A DNA stretch of 64,000 nt from Pseudomonas sp. DC1.2 (lineage in GTDB: Bacteria; Pseudomonadota; Gammaproteobacteria; Pseudomonadales; Pseudomonadaceae): positions 2,175,001 through 2,239,000 of the forward strand of contig NZ_CP133782.1 in NCBI RefSeq assembly GCF_034351645.1, written 5' to 3'. The notes under the pieces were generated by a model. The model was not told where the DNA came from, did not search any database, and saw nothing but the letters and a program-made list of their open reading frames with translations. Shown here one piece after another: positions 1 to 9,061 of the stretch. The first letter of the stretch is position 1; every line of letters begins with the position of its first letter. Both the position numbers and the translations under genes were made by a program.

Positions 1-585
1 TGCGCCGTGTGCGTCTGCGTGATGGGTGTTCCGGCGGCTTATGCCTTGGTGCGGATGAACAACCGCTTCAGTCGCGCGTTCGAGGAACTGATGGTGCTGC
101 CGGTGGCGATGCCGGGTTTGGCCAGTGCCTTGGCGTTGCTGTTGACCTATGGCCAGTTCGGCGGGTTTCGTCGCAGTTGGCTGTTCATCCTGGTCGGGCA
201 TGTGCTGTTTACTTTGCCGTTTTTAGTGCGGCCGGTGATGGCGGTGATGCAGCGCCAGCAGTTGCCGACGCTTGAAGAAGCCGCCGCGAGCCTGGGCGCC
301 GGGCCGCTCAAGCGCTTTTTCAGTGTGGTGGTGCCCAACTGCCGTGCCGGGATTCTGGCCGGGGTGCTGATGGTCGTCACCCTGTCGCTGGGAGAGTTCA
401 ACCTGACCTGGATGCTCCACACACCGATGACCAAAACCTTGCCGGTGGGCCTCGCCGACAGTTATGCCTCGGCGCGGCTGGAAGTGGCCAGTGCCTACAC
501 CCTCATATTTCTGTTGATGATCGTGCCGCTGCTGATTGCGTTGCAGGCCATCAGCGCCCGTCTGTCTCGTGGAGAGCGTCGATGA
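1..585 (+). CDS. ABC transporter permease, 5'-truncated by window edge
   Basis: Inner-membrane permease subunit of a binding-protein-dependent importer. The frame is open from base 1, so the start lies outside the window; 194 residues remain. Hydrophobic segments alternate with short loops, and a permease EAA loop is visible (EEAAASLGAG, then about ten residues on PNCRAGI), the site that docks on the ATPase. The stop overlaps the next gene's start as ATGA, so the two are translationally coupled. The family resembles spermidine/putrescine, iron and 2-aminoethylphosphonate permeases; substrate is not readable from sequence. The phosphodiesterase two genes on suggests an organophosphate, which is inference. 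Confidence 0.85.
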   Translation, partial: CAVCVCVMGVPAAYALVRMNNRFSRAFEELMVLPVAMPGLASALALLLTYGQFGGFRRSWLFILVGHVLFTLPFLVRPVMAVMQRQQLPTLEEAAASLGAGPLKRFFSVVVPNCRAGILAGVLMVVTLSLGEFNLTWMLHTPMTKTLPVGLADSYASARLEVASAYTLIFLLMIVPLLIALQAISARLSRGERR

Positions 586-1613
586 CCGCAACCCCTATTC
601 GCCTGCAAGCTTGCCGCAAGGTGTTCTCTGACGGCACCGTTGCGGTGGATGATTTAAACCTGACCATTGAGGCTGGGGAAACCCTGGCGATCCTCGGCCC
701 GTCTGGTTGCGGTAAAACCACTACGTTGCGCATGATCGCGGGCCTGGAACGCCCGGATGCCGGGCAGATTTTCTTTGCCGACAACGACGTCACGCGCCTG
801 CCCATCGAACGCCGTGACGTGGGCATGGTGTTTCAGAACTACGCGTTGTTTCCGAACCTGGACGTGGCCGGCAATATTGTTTACGGCCTGAAAATTCGTG
901 GCCAGTCGCCCGCTGAGCGCAACAAGCGTTGCACCGAGTTACTGGAACTGGTCGGCCTGCAGGACCACGGTAAACGGCGCATTCATGAGTTGTCCGGTGG
1001 TCAGCGCCAGCGCGTCGCGCTTGCCCGTGCGTTGGCACCCAGGCCTCGGGTGTTGCTCCTCGATGAACCGCTGGCGGCGCTGGATGCACAGTTGCGTGAA
1101 CGCTTACGCAGCGAGTTGGATCAATTGCTGCGCAGCCTGCGTATCACCTCTGTGTTCGTCACTCACGACCAGGGCGAGGCCATGGCGCTGGGGGATCGAA
1201 TCCTGGTCATGGAGCACGGTCGCATTGCGCAATTGGCCACGCCGCGAGAAATTTACCAGCAGCCGGCCAATGCCTTTGTTGCCAGTTTTGTCGGCAACCT
1301 CAATGTGTTTTCAGTGATCGAACCTACAGCTCATGGCCTGAAGGTCTGCGGCGGCGAACTGCCGTGGAAGGGCCTTCATGCGCCCACCGTGGTCTACTGC
1401 CGCCCCGAGCATTTGCGCGTGATGGATGGCGAAGGACACGTGCGCGGACGTCTTGTGGGGCAGTTTTTCCAGGGGGCACAAAGTCGCCTGTTAGTGGACG
1501 TCGGAGCGGCGCAGCCGTTGTTGGTCGACAGTCCCGACAGCGTAATTTATGCCACGGGTGCGTTGATTGCGTTGGCCGTTGAACCGCAAGTGCTGTTCAC
1601 CCTGCATTCGTAA
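582..1613 (+). CDS. ABC transporter ATP-binding protein (PotA/FbpC-like)
   Basis: Cytoplasmic ATPase energising the importer. In order: Walker A GPSGCGKTT (about residue 39), Q-loop QNYALF, signature LSGGQRQRVALARAL, Walker B VLLLDEPLAALD, H-loop VTHD, then a C-terminal region of about 110 residues expected to be a TOBE-type domain. At 343 residues it has the length of the PotA/CysA/FbpC class. It overlaps the permease by 4 bp and is followed after 22 bp by the phosphodiesterase, so the three probably form one operon. Polyamine, Fe3+ and phosphonate ATPases share this architecture, so no symbol is given. Confidence 0.92.
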   Translation: MTATPIRLQACRKVFSDGTVAVDDLNLTIEAGETLAILGPSGCGKTTTLRMIAGLERPDAGQIFFADNDVTRLPIERRDVGMVFQNYALFPNLDVAGNIVYGLKIRGQSPAERNKRCTELLELVGLQDHGKRRIHELSGGQRQRVALARALAPRPRVLLLDEPLAALDAQLRERLRSELDQLLRSLRITSVFVTHDQGEAMALGDRILVMEHGRIAQLATPREIYQQPANAFVASFVGNLNVFSVIEPTAHGLKVCGGELPWKGLHAPTVVYCRPEHLRVMDGEGHVRGRLVGQFFQGAQSRLLVDVGAAQPLLVDSPDSVIYATGALIALAVEPQVLFTLHS

Positions 1614-1635
1614 TGTCTTTTTTAGAGCGCTTACT

Positions 1636-2469
1636 TTGAACCGTCCTTTTCTCATTGCGCAGATCAGCGATCTGCACCTTAAAGCCGATCAAAAGCTGAC
1701 CTACGGTGTGGTCGATAGCCTGGGCGCGTTGCGGCGTGCGGTTGATCATTTGAATGCCAGCCGGCCGCGCCCCGACATCGTAGTGATTAGCGGCGACCTG
1801 GTGGATTTTGGCCGTCCCGATGAATACGCCGTACTGAAGTCGCAACTGGCGCGGTTGCACATGCCGTTCTACCTGGTGCCCGGCAATCACGATGATCGAG
1901 AGCATTTGCGGGCGGCGTTTACCGATCATGTCTACCTGCCGACCCGCGCCCATGTGCCGTTGGATTGGCTGGTCGAGGAGCACCCGGTGCGCCTTGTCGG
2001 CTTGGACACGACCATCCCGGGTGCCCATGGCGGGCAGGTGCTGGACAGCCAGTTGCGCTGGCTTAATGAGCAATTGGCCTTTCGTCCCGAGGTGCCGACG
2101 CTGCTGATCCTGCACCACCCACCTTTCATCACCGGTATCGGCCACATGGACCGCGAGCCGTTCATCAATGCGGCGGCGCTGGAGGCCGTGGTCGCTCGTC
2201 ATCCGCAAGTAGAGCGCCTGCTCTGCGGGCATTTGCATCGGCCGATGCAGCGACGTTTCGGTGGCACGTTGAGTTGTGTATGCCCTGGCACTTCTCACCA
2301 GATTGTGCTCGATCTGGAAGATGCCGCACCGGCGCATTTCAATCTGGAACCCGCGGGTTATCTGGTGCATCGCTGGCATCCGCAGCACGGTCTGGTAACC
2401 CACAACGCCGTGTTTGGGGAATACGCCGGGCCCTATCCGTTTTATGACGCCCATGGATTGATCGATTGA
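1636..2469 (+). CDS. GpdQ-like metallophosphodiesterase
   Basis: Dinuclear metal phosphodiesterase of the class III / GpdQ type, probably hydrolysing glycerophosphodiesters or similar small phosphodiesters in the cytoplasm. All metal-ligand motifs are present in order: DLH near the N-terminus, GDLVD, GNHDD and GHLHRP, plus HHPP. The GRPDEY segment and the YAGP near the C-terminus recall Enterobacter GpdQ. I chose TTG 1636 as start (277 residues, about family length): it starts just before the first beta strand, whereas upstream ATG 1567 would overlap the ATPase gene by 47 bp. Position behind an ABC importer suggests it processes the imported substrate. CpdA-type cAMP phosphodiesterase is the main alternative. 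Confidence 0.82.
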   Translation: MNRPFLIAQISDLHLKADQKLTYGVVDSLGALRRAVDHLNASRPRPDIVVISGDLVDFGRPDEYAVLKSQLARLHMPFYLVPGNHDDREHLRAAFTDHVYLPTRAHVPLDWLVEEHPVRLVGLDTTIPGAHGGQVLDSQLRWLNEQLAFRPEVPTLLILHHPPFITGIGHMDREPFINAAALEAVVARHPQVERLLCGHLHRPMQRRFGGTLSCVCPGTSHQIVLDLEDAAPAHFNLEPAGYLVHRWHPQHGLVTHNAVFGEYAGPYPFYDAHGLID

Positions 2470-2661
2470 TAACATCAAGACGTTGACAACACTGTTCTTA
2501 TGCCTGTTTGGGAGGTTTTAATCACGGTCACTTAGCGCACTTATACGACGTTTATCTCGATGATGACTTAAATGCACGGGCCTATCCCTTGATGGGCTTG
2601 ATGCTTCCTGCTGTCTTTTTACTGCGCACAGAACATGCCTTCTGCGCTGGAGTTCGCCCTG

Positions 2662-3981
2662 ATGAAAGCCTCGTTTCAAGTATTAAGTTTTTTGACCGGT
2701 AGTTTGGGCATGGCCCTGAGTCCACTGGCTTCTGCTGATTTTATTAATGACAGCAAAGCCAACTTGACCTTGCGTAACTTCTATTTCAATAACGACAACC
2801 GTGACGGCGCTGCTGCGCCTTCTAAAACCGAAGAGTGGGGACAGGCCTTCATGCTCAACTATCAGTCGGGGTTTACCGACGGGACGGTGGGCTTCGGGCT
2901 GGATGCGATCGGTTTGCTCGGCATCAAACTTGACAGCGGTGAGGGGCGGCACGTCGGCAGCTCGATGATCCCCGACGATGGCAACAAAGCCGCCGACCAA
3001 TGGGGGCGTGTCGGCGCCACGGCAAAGATGCGGTTCTCCAAGACCGAGTTGCGCTATGGCACCTTACAGCCGAAGTTGCCGATCCTAGTGTCGAATGATG
3101 GCCGACTGCTGCCGCAGACCTTTGAGGGGGGACAGGTCAGCAGCCAAGAAATCGATAACCTGACGTTTACTGCTGGCCAACTTGAGCATGCGACGGGGCG
3201 GGGCTCCAGCGACAGCGCGGGCCTGGCCGTTGCAGGTGGCACTCAGGAAAGCAACAAATTCACCTATGCCGGCGGTGATTACACACTGACTAAAGACCTG
3301 ACCGCTCAGTATTACTACGCCAATCTTGAAGACTATTACCAACAGCATTTCGCCGGTTTGTTGCATGTACTGCCGTTGGGTGAATACGGCTCGCTGAAAA
3401 CTGACCTGCGTTATTTCAAAACCACTTCCGATGGCAAGAACAGCAGTGCAGCCGGTCGTGCCAGTGGTTATAAGTTCGGTGGTTACACCAAAGGTGGCAC
3501 CGGTGAAATTGATAACGACACCTGGAGCGCCGCATTTATTTACTCGTTGGGTGGTCATGCAATCACCGCGGGCTATCAAAGCGTTTCCGCTGACAGCAAC
3601 TTTGCGCAACTCAATCAGGGCGGGCTAGTGGGCAAAGGTGAGGGCGGTGCCAGTCTCTATTTGTACACCGACCGCACCATTCAAACCTTTATTCAGGCCG
3701 GCGAGCGTACTGCCTTCGCCCAATACGCCTACGACTTCGCCGCCGCGGGCGTTCCGGGCCTGAAGGCGTCGGTGATGTACCTCAAGGGGGACAACATCCA
3801 GACGACCAGCGGCAAGGATGCGAGTGAATGGGAGCGAGACATCTCGCTGGACTATGTGATTCAAAGTGGGGCGCTGAAGAACGTTGGTTTCGGCTGGCGT
3901 AACGCGATGTCTCGAAGCGATATTGCCCGCGACCAGGATCAGAATCGTCTGATCGTCAGCTATACAATCCCGTTGATGTAA
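2662..3981 (+). CDS. OprD-family outer membrane porin
   Basis: Predicted 18-strand substrate-specific porin of the OprD family (OprD/OpdK/OprQ), letting small anionic or amino-acid-like nutrients cross the outer membrane. It begins with a signal peptide (MKASFQVLSFLTG, cleavage after SADF or nearby), followed by FINDSKANLTLRNFYFNND, the usual OprD mature N-terminus, and ends in a beta-strand pattern (LIVSYTIPLM). 439 residues, family-typical. Start 2662 is preferred over ATG 2635 because it has GGAG nine bases upstream and gives a clean signal peptide. The nearby importer may share its substrate (inference). Confidence 0.9.
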   Translation: MKASFQVLSFLTGSLGMALSPLASADFINDSKANLTLRNFYFNNDNRDGAAAPSKTEEWGQAFMLNYQSGFTDGTVGFGLDAIGLLGIKLDSGEGRHVGSSMIPDDGNKAADQWGRVGATAKMRFSKTELRYGTLQPKLPILVSNDGRLLPQTFEGGQVSSQEIDNLTFTAGQLEHATGRGSSDSAGLAVAGGTQESNKFTYAGGDYTLTKDLTAQYYYANLEDYYQQHFAGLLHVLPLGEYGSLKTDLRYFKTTSDGKNSSAAGRASGYKFGGYTKGGTGEIDNDTWSAAFIYSLGGHAITAGYQSVSADSNFAQLNQGGLVGKGEGGASLYLYTDRTIQTFIQAGERTAFAQYAYDFAAAGVPGLKASVMYLKGDNIQTTSGKDASEWERDISLDYVIQSGALKNVGFGWRNAMSRSDIARDQDQNRLIVSYTIPLM

Positions 3982-4009
3982 GCCGTCTCGTTTATCCCAA
4001 GTCGGCGGC

Positions 4010-4036
4010 CAAGCCCACGATCACCGTGTGGGCTTG
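4010..4036 (+). terminator. Inverted repeat after the porin gene, possible terminator
   Basis: Perfect 9-bp arms, CAAGCCCAC (4010-4018) and GTGGGCTTG (4028-4036), lie 28 bp after the porin stop. There is no following T tract, so it is a weak intrinsic terminator or an mRNA-end stabiliser. Confidence 0.45.
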
Positions 4037-4137
4037 CTCCGGCCGTCGATCACTAAAATGCAGTCACTGGGTCATCGATTCCCCGCCATTTCCCCCCGCA
4101 GCTGATCAGTCAATTACAAAGCAACCTAACTATTACG

Positions 4138-4192
4138 TTGACATTCGCTGCCTAGGCAGTAACATCTCGACATACATTCTCTGCCTAGGCAG
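4138..4192 (+). promoter_or_regulatory. Efflux operon promoter with two identical palindromic MarR operators
   Basis: The 12-bp palindrome CTGCCTAGGCAG occurs twice, at 4148-4159 and 4181-4192, centre to centre 33 bp (about three helical turns). Each sits in a longer direct repeat of about 22 bp starting ACATTC. The first copy lies in the 16-bp spacer between TTGACA (4138-4143) and TAACAT (4160-4165), a good sigma-70 promoter; the second lies downstream of the expected transcript start. MarR proteins typically bind such palindromes at their own promoters, so autorepression relieved by a small ligand is the natural reading. Confidence 0.8.
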
Positions 4193-4207
4193 CTAAATGG
4201 TGGACAG

Positions 4208-4681
4208 ATGAAACATTTCACCCCGGACGCTTTTCAGAACTGCCACCTCGGTCTCCTGCTCGGGCGCGCTGCGCTGCTCAAAGACCGAATCATCGACGCG
4301 CATATGGAACCCCACGGCATTACCGCCGCGCAGTTCAAAGTGCTGATCATCATGGCCCAGTTCGGCGTCGATACCCCTGCTGAGTTATGCCGTCACCTGT
4401 CTCTGGACAGCGGTTCGATGACCCGCATGCTTGATCGTCTGGAGCAAAAAGGCTTCCTCGCTCGACAACGCTCCGAGGCTGATCGCCGTCAGGTTCAGTT
4501 GAGGCTGACCGAAGAGGGCCAGAAGCTCGCCGACCGTCTGCCACATATCGGCGCCGACGCCATGAATGAACTGGCGGGTGCCATCAGCCCGGACGAGTTG
4601 AAAACTCTGGAACAGATTCTGAAGAAAATCTTGGTGGCAGCGGGTGATTCGATCACGTTGCTACGGGTAGGTGATCAATGA
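4208..4681 (+). CDS. MarR-family repressor of the efflux operon
   Basis: Winged-helix regulator, 157 residues, family-typical. The DNA-binding wHTH spans about residues 45-110 (AELCRHLSLDSGSMTRMLDRLEQ recognition region, split here by HTH turn, then the wing RSEADRRQVQLRL). It is the first gene of the marR-outer membrane factor-emrA-emrB operon and overlaps the next gene by ATGA. Two palindromes just upstream are its likely operators, giving autoregulation. EmrR/MprA-type repressors control similar pumps. The inducing ligand cannot be read from sequence. Confidence 0.9.
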   Translation: MKHFTPDAFQNCHLGLLLGRAALLKDRIIDAHMEPHGITAAQFKVLIIMAQFGVDTPAELCRHLSLDSGSMTRMLDRLEQKGFLARQRSEADRRQVQLRLTEEGQKLADRLPHIGADAMNELAGAISPDELKTLEQILKKILVAAGDSITLLRVGDQ

Positions 4682-6147
4682 GCGGTAAAACCTTAAGGGG
4701 CAACCTGAGCCTGGTGCTGTTGGCCATGAGCCTGGCCGGTTGCGCCAGTTACAGCGGTTTAAACACCCAGGCCGTCAGCCTTGATGGCAAGGGCCTCAAG
4801 GCCGGGCAATCGCTCACGGGCGTGACCCTGTCGCCGGCCGCGTGGCCCAGTAACGACTGGTGGAAAAGCCTCGGCGACCCGCAGCTCGACGGTCTGATCC
4901 GTGAAGCTTTGCGCGACAGCCCCGACCTGCAAATCGCCGAAGCCCGTGCCCATCAGGCCAGTGCTGCGGCGTATGCCGCCGACGCCGCGCGGATGCCGAC
5001 GCTGGATGCCAGCGCCGGCGTCAGCCGCTCGCGCCTGGCCAAGGATCAGGACCCTCGGGGGCAGGGCGATGCTTACGCCACCGTGCGTAACATCAGCAGC
5101 ACGTTCAATTACAACTTCGACCTTTGGGGCGGTCAGCGCGACGCTTGGGAAGCCGCACTCGGCCAGGCCCGTGCCGCCGAAGTCGATCAGCAGGCCGCGC
5201 GGCTGACACTGGCCGCCGATGTTGCACGTGCCTATAGCGATCTGGGGCAAGCGCATATCGTCTATGACCTGGCCAACGACGACCTCAAACGCACCCGACA
5301 AATGCTTGATTTGAGCCAGCGTCGCTTGAACTCCGGGATCGACAGCCAGTACCAGTACCAACAGACCGAAAGTCTGGAAGCGACCTCCGAAGCCAGCCTG
5401 ATCGACGCCGAGAAGCGTTTGAGCAGCGCGAAAATTGCCTTGGCTGTGCTGCTGGGCAAAGGCCCGGACCGGGGCAACGAAATTGCCCGGCCCAACATTC
5501 TTCAGGCCAGCGCCGTGGCGCTGCCGTCGGTGCTGCCGGCTGAACTGCTCGGCCGGCGACCGGACCTGGTGGCAGCACGCTGGCGGGTCGAGGCCGCGAG
5601 CAAGAACATCGCGGCGAGCAAGACTCAGTTCTATCCCAACCTGAACCTCAGTGCGGCGGCGGGCACCGAGTCCCTATTGGGTGACGCGATGTTCGGTTCG
5701 GCCAGTCGTTTCTTCAACATTGCGCCGACGATTTCGGTGCCGATTTTCGACGGTGGCCGCTTGCGCGCCAACCTCGATGCCCGCGACGCCGACTATGACC
5801 TGGCGGTGGCGCAGTACAACAAAAGTCTGGTCAAGGCGCTGGGGGATGTCAGTGACACCCTCAATCAGTTACGTGACATTGGCCGCCAAATTGGCGCTCA
5901 ACAGCACGCTACCGAGATTGCCCAGGATTCTTACAACACAGTGGTCCAGCGCTACGGATCAGGCATCGGCAACTACCTGGACGTGCTCAGTATCGAGCAG
6001 CAATTACTCCAGGCCCAGCGCCAGCTGGCCAGCCTGAATGGCCAGCAAATCGACTTGTCGATCCAACTGATGCAGGCGCTGGGCGGCGGTTTTCAAAGTG
6101 AAACCATCGCCTCGGCCACCCCAGCTCCCGCCAAGCTGAACAACTAA
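4678..6147 (+). CDS. Outer membrane efflux lipoprotein (NodT/OprM family)
   Basis: TolC-like outer-membrane channel that completes a tripartite pump with the EmrA and EmrB homologues downstream. It has a lipoprotein signal (LLAMSLAGC, lipobox LAGC, acylated Cys about residue 22), then two OEP repeats with long coiled-coil stretches; the RRPDLVAARWRVEAA segment is characteristic of NodT-type factors. 489 residues, normal length. It starts inside the marR stop codon (ATGA) and is followed by emrA after 16 bp, so it is co-transcribed. E. coli emrAB lacks such a gene and borrows TolC; Pseudomonas operons often carry their own. Confidence 0.93.
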   Translation: MSGKTLRGNLSLVLLAMSLAGCASYSGLNTQAVSLDGKGLKAGQSLTGVTLSPAAWPSNDWWKSLGDPQLDGLIREALRDSPDLQIAEARAHQASAAAYAADAARMPTLDASAGVSRSRLAKDQDPRGQGDAYATVRNISSTFNYNFDLWGGQRDAWEAALGQARAAEVDQQAARLTLAADVARAYSDLGQAHIVYDLANDDLKRTRQMLDLSQRRLNSGIDSQYQYQQTESLEATSEASLIDAEKRLSSAKIALAVLLGKGPDRGNEIARPNILQASAVALPSVLPAELLGRRPDLVAARWRVEAASKNIAASKTQFYPNLNLSAAAGTESLLGDAMFGSASRFFNIAPTISVPIFDGGRLRANLDARDADYDLAVAQYNKSLVKALGDVSDTLNQLRDIGRQIGAQQHATEIAQDSYNTVVQRYGSGIGNYLDVLSIEQQLLQAQRQLASLNGQQIDLSIQLMQALGGGFQSETIASATPAPAKLNN

Positions 6148-6163
6148 TTTCAAGGTACCTGCC

Positions 6164-7366
6164 ATGGCCACTGCCCAAACAACTCAGACTCCAGACAACG
6201 CTCAAGACACCAGTAACCCGCGCAAACGCAAAGTCATGCTCACGGTGCTGGCAATTCTGGTCATCCTCGCCGGCGTGGGTGTCTGGGCGTATCACGAATT
6301 TTACGGACGCTGGAGCGAAAGCACCGACGATGCGTATGTGAACGGCAATGTGGTGGAAATCACCCCGCTGGTCACCGGCACCGTTGTGAGCATCGGTGCT
6401 GACGATGGTGATCTGGTCCATGAAGGCCAAGTGCTGATCAACTTCGATCCGAACGACGCCGAAGTCGGCCTGCAAAGTGCCCGAGCCAACCTGGCCCGCA
6501 CCGTGCGCCAGGTTCGCGGCCTTTATAGCAACGTCGATGGCATGAAGGCTCAGGTCAACGCTCAGCAGGCCAACGTGCAAAAAGCCCAGGATAACTTCAA
6601 CCGCCGGAAGAACCTCGCGGCTGGCGGAGCGATCTCCCAGGAAGAACTGTCACACGCGCGCGATGACCTGACCTCGGCGCAAAACGCACTGGCCAATGCT
6701 CAACAGCAGCTTAAGACCACCAGCGCGCTGGTGGATGACACCGTCGTCTCGTCCCATCCGGACGTGATGTCCGCCGCCGCACAATTGCGTCAGGCCTACC
6801 TGAACAATGCCCGCAGCACATTGATCGCGCCGGTCACCGGCTACGTGGCTAAACGCACTGTGCAGTTGGGCCAGCGGGTCCAGCCGGGTACGGCATTGAT
6901 GGCGGTTATTCCACTGGATCAGCTGTGGATCGACGCCAACTTCAAGGAAACCCAACTGCGTGACATGCGCATCGGCCAGCCGGTGGAAATTGAGACCGAT
7001 CTGTATGGCAGTGACGTGAAATTCAGCGGCACTATCGACAGCCTCGGCGCCGGCACCGGCAGTGCGTTTGCCTTGTTGCCCGCGCAGAACGCCACCGGTA
7101 ACTGGATCAAAATCGTCCAGCGGGTGCCGGTGCGTATTCACGTCAACGCCGAGGAACTGGCCAAGCACCCTTTGCGGGTCGGCCTGTCGACTCAGGTCGA
7201 TGTGAGCTTGCACGACCAGAGTGGCCCGGTACTCGCGCAACAGGCGCCACTAAAAGCGTCGTTCAGCACCAACGTGTATGACCGGCAGTTGATCGAGGCC
7301 GACGCGATGATCACGCAGTTGATCCACGACAACAGCGCCGCGGCCAGCAAAACCGCGCAACGCTGA
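6164..7366 (+). CDS. emrA: EmrA-like membrane fusion protein
   Basis: Periplasmic adaptor (HlyD/EmrA family) linking the inner-membrane pump to the outer-membrane channel. Cytoplasmic tail about residues 1-22, one membrane helix at about 23-45 (VMLTVLAILVILAGVGVWAY), then STDDAYVNGN, the usual start of the EmrA lipoyl half, a coiled-coil hairpin about 100-190, the second lipoyl half (STLIAPVTGYVAKR) and a beta-barrel region. 400 residues versus 390 in E. coli. Tight spacing on both sides supports an operon. Named by family and context; drug range unknown. Confidence 0.9.
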   Translation: MATAQTTQTPDNAQDTSNPRKRKVMLTVLAILVILAGVGVWAYHEFYGRWSESTDDAYVNGNVVEITPLVTGTVVSIGADDGDLVHEGQVLINFDPNDAEVGLQSARANLARTVRQVRGLYSNVDGMKAQVNAQQANVQKAQDNFNRRKNLAAGGAISQEELSHARDDLTSAQNALANAQQQLKTTSALVDDTVVSSHPDVMSAAAQLRQAYLNNARSTLIAPVTGYVAKRTVQLGQRVQPGTALMAVIPLDQLWIDANFKETQLRDMRIGQPVEIETDLYGSDVKFSGTIDSLGAGTGSAFALLPAQNATGNWIKIVQRVPVRIHVNAEELAKHPLRVGLSTQVDVSLHDQSGPVLAQQAPLKASFSTNVYDRQLIEADAMITQLIHDNSAAASKTAQR

Positions 7367-7431
7367 TTCGCCTATCCGTTAGCTGTGCCGGTTGAACGGC
7401 GCAGCGCCCACCCGGTTTCAAAGGATTCGCG

Positions 7432-8961
7432 ATGAGCAATAACGCGTCTTTCACGCCGCCCAGCCTGCTGCTCAGCACTATCGGCCTGTCGCTGGCGACC
7501 TTCATGCAAGTGCTCGACACCACCATCGCCAACGTGGCCCTGCCGACCATTTCCGGCAACCTGGGCGTGAGTTCGGAGCAAGGCACGTGGGTGATCACCT
7601 CGTTTGCCGTCAGTAACGCCATTGCGTTGCCGCTGACCGGTTGGCTGAGCCGGCGTTTCGGTGAGGTGAAACTGTTTCTATGGGCCACGATTCTGTTCGT
7701 GCTGGCCTCGTTTCTCTGCGGTATCTCGACCTCGATGCCGGAGCTGATTATTTTCCGCGTGGTGCAAGGTCTGGTGGCGGGGCCGTTGTACCCGATGACC
7801 CAGACGCTGTTGATTGCGGTGTATCCGCCGGCCAAGCGCGGCATGGCCCTGGCGTTGTTGGCGATGGTCACGGTGGTGGCGCCGATTGCCGGCCCGATCC
7901 TCGGTGGCTGGATCACTGACAGCTACAGTTGGCCGTGGATTTTCTTCATCAACGTGCCCATTGGCATCTTCGCGGTCATGGTGGTGCGTCAGCAACTCAA
8001 GGCGCGTCCGGTGGAAACCAGTCGTCAGCCGATGGATTACGTCGGGTTAATCACCTTGATCATCGGTGTCGGTGCCTTGCAAGTGATCCTCGACAAGGGC
8101 AATGACCTGGATTGGTTTGAGTCGAACTTCATCGTCATCGGCGCGGCTATTTCGGCGATTGCGCTGGCTGTATTCGTGATATGGGAAATGACCGACAAGC
8201 ACCCGGTGGTGAATCTGCGGCTGTTTGCTTACCGCAACTTCCGCATTGGCACCATTGTGTTGGTGCTCGGTTATGCCGGTTTCTTCGGCATCAACCTGAT
8301 CCTGCCGCAATGGCTGCAAACCCAGATGGGCTACACCGCTACCTGGGCCGGGCTGGCGGTGGCACCGATCGGGATTCTGCCGGTGTTGATGTCACCGTTT
8401 GTTGGCAAATACGCGAACAAGTTCGACCTGCGGTTGCTGGCCGGCCTGGCGTTCCTTGCCATCGGTTTGAGTTGCTTCATGCGCGCCGGGTTTACCAATG
8501 AGGTGGACTTCCAGCACATCGCCCTGGTGCAGTTGTTCATGGGGATCGGCGTGGCGCTGTTCTTTATGCCGACCCTGAGCATTCTGATGTCGGACCTGCC
8601 GCCCAGCCAGATCGCCGATGGCGCAGGCCTGGCGACATTCTTGCGGACCTTGGGCGGTAGTTTCGCAGCGTCGTTGACCACTTGGATCTGGATTCGCCGG
8701 GCGGATCAACATCACGCCTACTTGAGTGAAAGCATCACCGCCTATGACCAACCGGCCCGGGATGCCTTGAACACCCTGGGCGGGGCGGGCCCCCCGGCGT
8801 ATGCGCAACTCGATCATGTGCTGACCAGTCAGGCCTATATGCTATCCACCGTCGATTACTTCACGCTGCTGGGCTGGGGGTTCATGGGCTTGATGTTGAT
8901 CGTGTGGCTGGCCAAACCTCCGTTTGCGGCGAAGGCCGGGCCGGCGGCGAGCGGGCATTGA
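7432..8961 (+). CDS. emrB: EmrB-like DHA2 family multidrug transporter
   Basis: Proton-driven major facilitator with about 14 membrane helices, the pump of the operon. N-terminal FMQVLDTTIANVALPTI is the DHA2 signature in helix 1, and GWLSRRFGEVK between helices 2 and 3 is motif A; the region around PMTQTLLIAVYPPAKRG is also DHA2-typical. 509 residues, family length. The last 17 codons (LAKPPF to SGH then stop) reappear in diverged form at 17455-17508, beyond the fimbrial cluster. Export of hydrophobic toxicants or a self-made compound are both possible. Confidence 0.92.
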   Translation: MSNNASFTPPSLLLSTIGLSLATFMQVLDTTIANVALPTISGNLGVSSEQGTWVITSFAVSNAIALPLTGWLSRRFGEVKLFLWATILFVLASFLCGISTSMPELIIFRVVQGLVAGPLYPMTQTLLIAVYPPAKRGMALALLAMVTVVAPIAGPILGGWITDSYSWPWIFFINVPIGIFAVMVVRQQLKARPVETSRQPMDYVGLITLIIGVGALQVILDKGNDLDWFESNFIVIGAAISAIALAVFVIWEMTDKHPVVNLRLFAYRNFRIGTIVLVLGYAGFFGINLILPQWLQTQMGYTATWAGLAVAPIGILPVLMSPFVGKYANKFDLRLLAGLAFLAIGLSCFMRAGFTNEVDFQHIALVQLFMGIGVALFFMPTLSILMSDLPPSQIADGAGLATFLRTLGGSFAASLTTWIWIRRADQHHAYLSESITAYDQPARDALNTLGGAGPPAYAQLDHVLTSQAYMLSTVDYFTLLGWGFMGLMLIVWLAKPPFAAKAGPAASGH

Positions 8962-8988
8962 TGTAAGGGCGCGCTGCGCCGTGCAGGT

Positions 8989-9057
8989 GCTCGCGAAAAA
9001 CGTTAGCGATGATGCGCAAAGCCAGGCTTTACGTAGTGTTCTCGTTTTTTCGCGGGC
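8989..9057. repeat. REP-like palindromic element after emrB
   Basis: Arms GCTCGCGAAAAACG (8989-9002) and CGTTTTTTCGCGGGC (9043-9057) flank an imperfectly paired middle. This is the style of the intergenic palindromic repeats common in P. fluorescens genomes. It sits exactly at the emrB / fimbrial-cluster junction and may also end the efflux transcript. Confidence 0.6.
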
Positions 9058-9061
9058 AAGT

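Noticed and set aside
2508..2702. Small open frame before the porin gene
   Set aside because: No RBS and overlaps the porin signal peptide in another frame; codon use is unconvincing.
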